Shown here piece after piece: positions 1 through 9,300 of a stretch of 13,007 nt of DNA; positions within the stretch are counted from its first letter, which is position 1; each line of letters starts with the position of its first letter. The notes below the pieces were generated by a model that ran no database searches, was not told the origin of the DNA, and saw only the letters and a program-made list of their open reading frames with translations. Made by a program: the position numbers and the translations under genes. This stretch comes from Phycisphaerae bacterium (lineage in GTDB: Bacteria; Planctomycetota; Phycisphaerae; UBA1845; PWPN01), in the NCBI GenBank assembly GCA_035384605.1, contig DAOOIV010000030.1:35506-48512 (forward strand). The letters run 5' to 3'.

Positions 1-112
1 GCCCCAGAATCCTTTCTGGGGCCTTCCGTGCCGAGGATTCCATCCTCATTCTCGCTGGCCCCAGAATCCTTTCTGGGGCCTTCCGTGCCGAGGATTCCAT
101 CCTCATTCTCGC
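1..112. repeat. 57-base tandem duplication (two copies, first cut by window edge or complete)
   Basis: Positions 1-55 and 58-112 are identical over 55 bases, with a period of 57. Only the two bases between copies and the flanks differ. Each copy holds a strong hairpin (arms GCCCCAGAA and TTCTGGGGC, loop TCCT) and a weaker one (GAGGAT and ATCCTC around TCC, at 33-47 and 90-104). More copies may lie to the left of the window. The perfect identity suggests a recent duplication. It lies 3' of the giant gene and carries no convincing coding sequence. Confidence 0.9.
57..80. repeat. Perfect 10-bp hairpin, GGATTC-core family
   Basis: The arms GGCCCCAGAA and TTCTGGGGCC pair perfectly around the four-base loop TCCT. 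The equivalent hairpin in the first tandem copy is at 1-22, with 9 bp visible. Read on the minus strand the centre is GAAAGGATTC, the same centre as the hairpin at 176-199. No T-run follows on either strand, so this is not a standard intrinsic terminator. It may instead stabilise or insulate the 3' end of the giant mRNA. Confidence 0.8.
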
Positions 113-117
113 CCAAT

Positions 118-133
118 GCGGAATGGATTCCGC
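118..133. repeat. Short hairpin, GGATTC-core family
   Basis: GCGGAA and TTCCGC form a 6-bp stem with loop TGGA; written as a dyad, 7-base arms surround GG. The core resembles the other hairpins in this region with one loop change (AGGA to TGGA). It looks like a shortened or diverged family member. Confidence 0.6.
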
Positions 134-175
134 CAAGCGAGGCGGCCCTGCTTCGCGGCCAGCGCTTCGCAGGAC

Positions 176-199
176 CGGCCCGGAAAGGATTCCGGGCCG
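176..199. repeat. Perfect 10-bp hairpin 3' of the giant gene
   Basis: The arms CGGCCCGGAA and TTCCGGGCCG surround loop AGGA. The hairpin starts 27 bases past the stop codon of the giant gene, where an mRNA-stabilising or terminating structure might sit, but there is no T-tract after it. Compared with the hairpin at 57-80 the loop is conserved and one A-T pair is replaced by a G-C pair in both arms, so pairing is preserved. Confidence 0.8.
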
Positions 200-226
200 A
201 GCGAATTCCAGGCCAAGCAAGCCGAC

Positions 227-340
227 TCATCTCCTCTGTTGCGTCCGGCCGTTTTGCTGCTCAATGTAGGCCTCAAGCACCTTCTGAATATCCTGGGCCG
301 ATTTGGTCTTGACCGGCACGACCAACGCCCGCCGGCCACC
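227..340 (-). other. C-terminal half module of the giant protein
   Basis: Residues 3516-3552 contain the first strand and first helix of an N1-like module (ALVVPVKTKSAQDIQKVLEA), then a polar basic tail ending NGRTQQRR and a TGA stop. The second strand pair and second helix are missing. The bases after the stop are hairpin repeats with no continuation of the module in another frame. It is either a genuine capping end or the scar of an old truncation that could have removed a barrel domain. Confidence 0.7.
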
Positions 341-3300
341 CGTGGCCGGTCGCTTCTGCTCCAGCTCGGTGGCCAGCTTCCTTACCGTTTCGAACAGTTC
401 CGGCGCACCGGAGACGATCAGGGTCGAGGACCGTTCTTCTCCGGCGATGGCCACCTGCCGCGGCTTGTAGGTGCTTTGGGAGCTGGCCTTGGCTCGCTCG
501 CCGGCGTTGATGACGTCCTGAATCTGCCTGGCCAGGGAGACCACGTCCACGCCCCGGCTGACAGGTATAACCTCAAGTCCTGACGGACCTTCAGTCTGCT
601 TGTCCAACTCCCGCACCATGTCCTCAATCAGGTTGAGATCCACGGTGCGAGCCCGCACGATCAGTGAATTCGTGGAGTCATCGGACATGATCACCGGAAC
701 GTCATTCTGGGTGGTTCGCCTCCCGCTGCGGCTTTGTGTCGGGTTGGCGAACAGCTCCCTGAGCGTCCCCGCCAGTGTCGCGGCCGCGGCGTTCTTCACG
801 GGGATGATCTTGGGCGCCCCGGCCCCTTCGACCTGCTTGTCCATGTCCAGGGCGATCTTCTCCACGCGGTCCAGTTCATCCTGCGAACCGCTGGCGATCA
901 GGGCGTTGAGGGTCGCCGAGGCCTGAAGCCGGATGTCACCGATCAACTCGGACGTCGATCCGCGACGTCCGGCGGTTGCACCCGGCTTGCGGAGATACTC
1001 GTTCAGGATTTCAAGCGTCTCCTGGGCGTCGACGAACTGCAGCGGGATGATCCGCAACTGGTCGACCTCGTCGGTAACCGGCTTGTCCAGCTCGGCGACC
1101 ATGGTCTTGATTCCTTCCATGTCGGCCTTACCGGCCGAGACGACCAGCGCGTTCGCGTTGGAGTCGGCGGCAAAAGTGATCGGCGGTCCCGAGCTCGACA
1201 TGCCGCGACGTCCCATCTGGTACGTCTGGCGAAGCACCTCGAGAATATCCTCGGCGCGGGCATTCTTGAGGCGAATGATCTCCTGCTGCGGCACGTTGGT
1301 CGACTGCTGGTCGAGTTCGTCGATCATCTTGCGGATGATCTGCAGCTTCTCGGCGGATGCGCTGATTACCACCGAGTTGGTGGCCCGCTCAGCCACGGCG
1401 TTAACCCGCTCCGAATCGGGCACGTTGCCGCGAGCCGGGTAGGTCTGCGAAATCACCGTGGCAACCGAGCTGGGATCGGCGTTGGTCAGCGGGATGACCG
1501 CATACTGACGCCCGCCGGCATTCGGATCGCTCGGGTCGACGACGGCGCTGTCCACCTTCTCGATGAGCTGCTGGAGCTCCTCGAGGCGCTCCTCGGGGCC
1601 GGTCAGCACAACCGCGTCGGCGGCGTCGCTGGCGGTGATTTTGATGTCATCCTGCAGCGACGGGTCGCGGCCGCCGCTCTTGCCCGGCTTACGCAGGTAC
1701 TCGGTGAGCATGGTCATCATCTCGCGAGCCGGCAGCTTCTTGACCTGAACCACCCGCATGGCCCGCTTCTGGCCGCCCTCCTGCGGACTGATGTCGAGCT
1801 GCTCGATCATGGCCTGGGCCTGCTCGAGTTCGCCCGGCGTACAGGTCACCAACAGCTTGCGAGCCCCGGGAACCGGAGTGAATACCGCCGGCGTTCGACC
1901 GGTCCGGGTGCGGGGACCCGAGTTGTACACCGTCGTCAGCGTCTGAGCGACGTCTTCCGGATCAGCGTTCTTGAGGTCCAAGGTGTAGGTCTTGCGGCCG
2001 GCGGCGTCCGATTGATCCAGCGCATCAATGATCGCCTGGACCTTCTTATGGTTCTCCTCGGACGCGGTGACAAAGACGGAATTGGTTGCGTAGTCTGGGC
2101 CGGCAGTGACCTGCTCCTGCAACGGCCGCTGCTCCTGTCCGGCGAACTGGTCGGTGATCGCCTTGGTCACCACGCTCGGATCGGAAAACTTGAGCATGTA
2201 CGGCTTGATGACCCTCGTGTCCTCCGTGTCGGGAGCCACGTCCAGTTCTTGAATGATCTTCTTGAACCGCTCCATATCGGCCTTGTTCGCGGTCATCACC
2301 AGCGTGTTGGCGGTATCGTTGGCCTGGACCGTGACCGGATACTGGCGGGTCAGCTTGTTCGGTTTCATGGTCTGCGTGATCATGTCGGTCAGCGTCTTGG
2401 CCAGCAGCGAGGCCCGGACGTTCTTGACCTTGATGGTCTCCGGCATCTTGGGGTCATCGACAATGGCGTTATCCAGGTCCTCGACAATTTCGCGGACCTT
2501 GGCGTGGTTTTCCTCGGACGCGGTCACCACCAGGGCACCGGTGGAATAGTCAACGTCGACGACCACCTGGTCGCGAACCGGGAGTTGGTCCTGCTTGCCG
2601 AACCGCTTGGTGATCATCATCTGGGTGGACCCGAGGTCGGCAAATTTCAGCACGTACGGTTTGGTCAGCCGCAAGTCCTCGGCGGGCTGGCTGTCGAGTT
2701 TGGCGATCAGCTCCTTGATCGAATCCATCGCCTGCTGATTCTTTGCCGTCACCAGCAACGTGCCGGCCGTGTCGTTTGGCTCGACGCTGACCGGATACTG
2801 GTTGGTTCGCCTGTCAGCGGCGTATGAAGACCTGATCATGGCCGTCAAGCGATTCGCCAACTGGGTGGGCAATATGTGCTTCACCGGTATCGCCTCCGGC
2901 GCAACCATTCGCTCGCGGTCCTCTTTGTCGATTTCGTGGAGCAGTTGCTCGATCTTGTCGATGTCTTTCTTGAGCGCTTTGACAACTATGGTGTTCGTTC
3001 CGTATTCGGGAAGGATGGTCACCTGCTCGCTAGCAGGCACCTTCCCTGATTTCTTAAAGGCGGCATTGAGGGCGTTCGACACATAGGTGAGGTCGGCAAC
3101 GCGAACCGGAAGTACTTTGGTCTGCTGCCCTTCGAAGGACGCCGCTTCGACGTCCAGACCCTTGAGCCAGTTGTCGATCTTCTTCTTGCTCTCCGCCGAG
3201 CAACTGATGAACAGCTTGCGGGTCGACGGCTCGGGCACGATCGACATGGCCGTGTCCAGCGCCGTCAGGCTGGTGTCGCCGGCCGACTTGCGGGCTTGAA

Positions 3301-6300
3301 TGCCCTGGTTGAACATCGTGGTGAGCCGGGCGGCCAGTTCCTCGACATCCGCGTAATTGACGGTGACCTCATACTCGTTGACCGCCACCTCGACCGGTCT
3401 GGCCGGGGAGTACCCTTCCAAGGGCTTGATGATCTGGTCGTCGATCAATTGAAGCTGCGCCGTCGTGCCGGTAACAAAAACCACGTTTGCGATCGGGTCG
3501 GGCGCTGCTTTGGGGGCTTCGACACCCGCCTGCCACCGCTTGGAACCGTACAACTGATTGATGGTCGCGGCCACGGATGCCGCGTTGCCTCGATTCAGCG
3601 GGAACATCTTCGTCGTCGGTTGCGTGGTGTCCGAACCTGTGACATCCAACTCCTTGATCACGGCGTCCACGACCATCAAGGCCTTGGGCGTACCTGCAAG
3701 GATCAACGAGTTCGTTCGTTCGTCCGCCGTCGCCGCGAAAACCGCGTCGCCCGTACCCTTCAATCCGGTCTGGGCGATGAGCCTGGCGGCCATTTCGTTC
3801 AGCTTGGGCAGAATCTCTGATGCGGCGGCGTGGGTGAGACGCGTCACCTTGACCTGCTGCTCGGTGATCTGATCCATCTGCTCGGCGATCTTCTTGACCT
3901 CCTCGAACATGTCCGGCGGGCAGGTCACGAAGAGCATCTTGCTGGCATCCTCGCCGACAATATTGATCTGTTGCCGCGTACCGCGGGCGGCACCCTTGGG
4001 CGAGAAGATCTGTGTCAACTGCGACGCCACCGACGACGGTGTCGCCACCTTGAGCTGGATCTGCCGCACTTCGCCCTGAATGACGCTCTGCTGCTCCAGG
4101 TCCTTGATCTTGGCGGCGATGAGCATCTGCTGAGCTTTGGGGGCCCGAACAAGAATCGAGTTGGTGCTGCGATCGGCGGTGATGCGCACCATCTGGGCGC
4201 CGCCGACCCCGCCCGGAGTGCCGTAGATCTCGCTCAGCGTCTTGGCCATGTCCTCGGCGCTGGCCTTCTCGACAGGGTAGATCTCCACGGGGTTCGAGGG
4301 CGTGCTGTCCAGCTCCTCGACGATCTTAAGAATCCGCTCCATGTCGGTCTGTAGGGCCCGGATCACCAGCCGGTTGGTCCGCGAGTCAGCCGCGACCTTG
4401 AACTCGCCCATCCGGGAAGGGGTGTAGCCCTCCATCGCGCCTCTCGGGCCGCCGCCGCGCCGCTGCGCGGTCTCGAAGACCCCCTGGAGCTGGGTGGCCA
4501 CCTTCTCGGCTTCGGCATGCTGAAGCTCGACGGTCTCAATAGCGATCGGAATATCCTGTTCTTCGAGTCTGTTGATCAGCGTCTCGACCAGCTTCATGCC
4601 CTCCTCGGGAGCGGTGACGATGATCGTGTTGGTGGTCGCGTTGGAGGCGATACTGATCTCCTTGGCCGGGTTGATCTTTGTTTTGCCTTCCTTACCCTCG
4701 CCCTCGGCGACGGGGGCGCTCGACTCGATCATGCTCTGCTGGAACTCCAGCATTTGCTGCTCCAGGGCCTCGATCATGTCGACGTCGACGCCGGCTCCTC
4801 CGCGGCCGGGCAATCGCGGCCGGAAGGTGCGCCGCTGCTGCGGTGTTTCAATCTTCAGGATTTCCTTCAGGACCTCTTCCACCTCGGCGGCGTTCAGCTT
4901 CTTGAGCTGGAAGATCTTGATGTTCTTCTCCTTGTCCAAGCCCGGCCGGTCGATCTTTAGCAGCAGCTCGGCGATTTTGGGGAAGGTCTCCTGTGCGGCC
5001 CGGATGATCAGCGTGTTGGTCCGCGGGTCGGGCACGACCTTGATGTTCCCGGCCGCTGCGGCCTTGGCAGCCTCCTCGGCTTCCTTGGCCTTGGCCTGCT
5101 CCTCCTCCTCGCGCCGGCGCTGAGCGGCGGATTCTTCCTCTTCCTGCTCGCCCGACTTGGCCCCTCCGGGCTTCGCCTGGGGCTTGCGTTCCTGGGCCCT
5201 CGGCGCCCTGGGCGCCGGCTGAGCCTTGGCCGGCTCGTTGAACATGGCCTCAAGCATCGAGGCCGCGACCTGCACGTCAACGTGCTTGACGCGGAACACG
5301 CGAATATCGCCCTTGGCACCCTCTTCGATTTCGCCTATTTCCTTGATGATCATGTCGAGGATCTCGTCGATCTCCTCAACCTCGTCCTCCGAGCCGAAGA
5401 TAATGAAAGTCCCCTGGACCTCATCGTAGAGAATCTGCGGCTTGTTGCTCATTCGGTATTCGGCGGCAGCCTGAAACAGCTCGGCGGTCTGTCTCTCCTC
5501 GGCGGTCATCTCATCCCGCGAAGCGGCTTTCGCCGAATCGCCGAGCCCGGCTTGTTGGCCCGATACTCGATTGACGGGAGCAGCCTCACTCGTGCCGCGC
5601 GGGCCGGGCGCGCCTTTCGGCACCGCGGTCTTCGCCTCCTTAACCTGCGGATTGCCCGCCGGCGGGACAGGTGGCTGCGGCGTGACCTGCGAAGGGTGCG
5701 TTCCAACCTTGGGTGCCGCGGCGGGGCGCGTCGTCGCCGGCGCCACGGCAGGCTTGGTCGCCGCGTTCCTGCTGATCACCGAGATCTGGGCCAGCGGGAT
5801 CGCCGCCAGATCGCGTTCGATCCGAGCCAGGACGCCTGTTGGCACGAACTGCGATACCACGTCAATACCGGACCGCGCCGAGGACGATTGTTCCTCCGCC
5901 GGCCGAGTGGTCGGCTTCGGCTCTTCGATCGGCGTATCGTAGTAGATCTCCTCGAGCATACTCATGGGGTCGCGACCGATTCCGCCGGCCTCCAGTTTGC
6001 GGATTCCGGCGCCTTCGCGAAGGCTTGTCGTTACGATTCGCTCCAGATGCGGCAACACCTTGCTCGGAGCCACCGTGCTGCGGCGAACCAGCACTTTCAG
6101 CGCGACCGGCGGTGGGTTCTTTTCCAGCTTCGCCAGCCATTCCTCGGCCGACTTGAAGTACTTGGGATCGCCGTCGATCATCACCTGGTTTGTGTAGGGG
6201 AAGTACTTGACCCACGGACCCTTGTAGCCGTACATCCCATACATGATCTCATCCAGCCGCTTGGCGATCTCCTTGGCCGGACCTTCAACTGTGTAAAACT

Positions 6301-9300
6301 TCTTGATGGTGCCGCCGGCGCCTACCACCGTCGTTGCATCGCCCTCGAGAACCGGCCTGGCGGCCGCTTCTCGGGCCAGCCGTTCCTGGATCTCGATAAC
6401 CTGCTCGATGAGCGGAAATCTTTCCGGCGGCGCAGCCACGATCAGCCGTTTCGTGGCGTAGTCGGTCTTGACGCTGATCGCCGAACTGCTGCTCGAAACC
6501 CTTCTGGGCGTGGTACTGGTAAGACTCGTCGAATCTCCGCCGCCGGTCACCTCGTCGATGTAATCCGCGACCTCGTACGGGTCGGCAAACTCGAGTTGAA
6601 AGACCTTGATCATCGGGCCGTCCGGTTGGGCGCCGGCGTCGAGCATCTTGATGAACTGCTCGGCCTCGTAGACCTTCTCCTCCATGCCGCGCAGGATGAT
6701 CGAGTTGCCCGCTTCAAAGGCCGTGACCACCAGCTCCTCGCCGCCTTCCGAGCTGGTACTCGATCTCCTGAAGCCGCCCCACGGGCTGTAGTCGCCGAAG
6801 CCTCCTTCCCAGGAGCGGAAACGGCTCCGGCCGGGACTTGGGCCCGCCGATGCCTTCATATGCTCCTGCACAATGGGGGCGATTTCCTCGGCCTTGGCGG
6901 TCTTAAGTACCACCGTCCGCGTCACCGAAGGCTGGCTGGCCTGATCAAACTCCCGGATCAATCCCTCGACCGTGGGCATCAACTCGGCAGGGGCCATCAC
7001 CATCAGCTTGCGGGTGATCTTGTTGACCGTGATCTGCGGCCCGCCGCTGCTGACGCTGTACCAGCTACCATAGTACCCTCTGCGACCGCCGCTCGATTCC
7101 TGCATCTCGCGATACTTGGTATCCAGGATCGGCTGGATGATATCGGCGACTTCCTGCGGGCGGGCCTTAGTCACCTCGAAGTGCTTGAGGATCATGGTGG
7201 TGTCGCCGCCCTGGGCGTCGATGTACGCCTGAACCTGCTTGTCGATCTCCGGCATCTTCTCCTTGGGCGCCGACACGAGCAACACGTTGCTCCCGTACTC
7301 GCCCATGATCTTGATCGGCGATTTGGTGTTGGACGCGGGGCCCCAGCGGCTGCTCGTATCAGGTATATCGAGCAGCGTACAAAGGGTGCGAGCGACCCCG
7401 GCCGATCCTTCGTAGCCGGTGCTCTTGACCTTGTACATCTTGACTTCGTTGCCGGCCGTCGGGTTCTTATCGATCTCCGCGATGAACTTCTCGATCTCGG
7501 CCATCTTGTCCTTGGGGGCCTGCACAACCAGGCCATTGCCCATCGGGGCGATCTTCACACTGCCGGGCGATGAGGAGGAACCCAGACCGCTGCTGGAATA
7601 GCCGCCGTAGCCGCCGTAACCACCGCCGAAACGGCTGCTGCGGCCCCCCCCGGACGATTGGGCATCGAACATCGAACTGATGATCTGTTGGGCCTCCCAG
7701 GCGTCGATATTCTCGAGAATGAAGGTCTTGCGGATGATCTCCTGCTTGATGTACTGAGCATCGATCTCCCTGGCCAGGGCCTCGGCCTTCTTGAAGTCCT
7801 CATCGGAGGCCGAGACCAGCACGCGATTGCCGATCGTCTCGGCAATGACCCGCACTGGCACCTTGGGCGCACCTTCGCTGCTGCCGCCAAAACCGTAGTA
7901 GTCATAGCTTCTGGAGCTTCGACGCCGGGATGACCCGCCCTCGCCGCCGAGCACTTCCTCGATCTTCTCGGCGACGTACTCGGCGTCGGCCTGTTCCAGT
8001 TCGATCGGCCGGAACTCGGCCTGATCGGCCGGGCTGGGCTGGTCGAGCTTCTCGATCAGCTCCGCCACCTTGACATGGTCTTCCTCGGTCGCGGTCACCA
8101 GCAGCAGGTTGGTGCTCGGGTTGACCAGGAAGCTGGGCTGACGGTCTCCTCCGCCCCCGCCGCCGCCACCATATGGATACCGCCGGTAACTGCCATAGCT
8201 GCTTCCGCCGGCCAAGGCCTGGCTCAGCAACATCGAAACCGACTCGGCATTGGCATACTTGATCTGGTAGGACCGCGTGGTCTTGAGGGTCTCGCTCTTC
8301 TCGTCCAGCTCGTTGATCAGTCTGTTGATGTCCGGCCACATGTCGTCGTGGCAGATGACCACGAGCATCTTGGACGCGTCGTCGGGAATGAACTGCGGCA
8401 GGGACTGACCGCCTCCGCCGCCGTACCCGCCGTAGCCGTACGGGCCGCGTCGGTACCCGCCGCCCGAACTGCTCCCGCCGAATCGCGTGGTCAGAATCTG
8501 CACCACCGAACCCGGCTCGGCGTTCTTGAGCTGAACGATGTGCTCGGCCGCCCCCGCGGTCGGGTCGACGTCGAGCAGCTTGATCAGATCCTTCGCATCA
8601 GAAATATCCTGCTGGCTCCCGCTCAGCACCAGCGTGCGGTCTGTCGTGTTGTCGGGAATCGCCTTGAATCCCTCCGCCCCGCCAACACTGCTGACCGGCA
8701 TGCCTCCTGGGCGCGGATATCTCGGCTGCGACGTCTGCCGCCCGGTAATGATGCTCGTCAACACCATCGCAACCGACGAGGCATCGGCGTGCTCGAGCTT
8801 GACCACCTGGTATTTGGACTCCTCGCGAGGTACATCGAGCAGAGCGATCAACTCTTTGATCTCTCTCATCTCCTTGTCGTTGGCTTCAACCAGAATGCTG
8901 CGCGGAGGACGCGGCGTCAGCGTCGCCGAGGTGTTGACTTTCATGATCTGCGGTGGTGGCGGCGGAGTCGGCGGCTGACCCGGCTTGGGCGGCGGCGCCG
9001 GCTGCTGCACCATCTTCGGCTCGCCCAGGAACGGGGTGATGAGGTCGATCATCTCGCTCGGGTCGACGTGTTTAAGTTCGATGATCTCTTTCTTCCGCGG
9101 GTCGCTGCCTTCGACGTCGATGTACTTCGTCAGCAGCTCCTCGATGCGCTTGTGCTTGACCGGTGATGCCAGCACCAGCAGACTGCTGCCGCTGAGCGGC
9201 TCCTGAATCTCGATGTCATCGCTGGTGGAGGTCCCGATTTCCGTCGGTCCGGCGGGAGAGCGTACCGGCCCTCCGCGACCGGGTCTGCCCGGCGGCCCGG

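Noticed and set aside
1..114. Possible CRISPR array
   Set aside because: There are only two copies with a 57-base period, and identity extends through nearly the whole unit, so there are no variable spacers. No cas gene is visible.
176..199. Intrinsic transcription terminator for the giant gene
   Set aside because: The stem is strong and well placed, but no T-run follows it on the minus strand. It is kept as a hairpin only.
28..312. Small plus-strand frame over the downstream repeats (94 codons), with an overlapping one at 116-583
   Set aside because: The peptide simply translates the tandem hairpin repeat twice and then runs antisense into the giant gene. There is no Shine-Dalgarno or domain support.
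734..2827. Long plus-strand reading frame of 697 codons
   Set aside because: It is antisense to the compact modules of the giant gene. Its residues mirror the repeats below, with no recognisable fold or domain, and it arises from GC-rich codon bias.
5282..7573. Plus-strand reading frame of 763 codons
   Set aside because: It is antisense to zones A and B of the giant gene, rich in Arg, His, Leu and Gly without domain pattern, and has no credible start signal. It is a shadow of the minus-strand gene.
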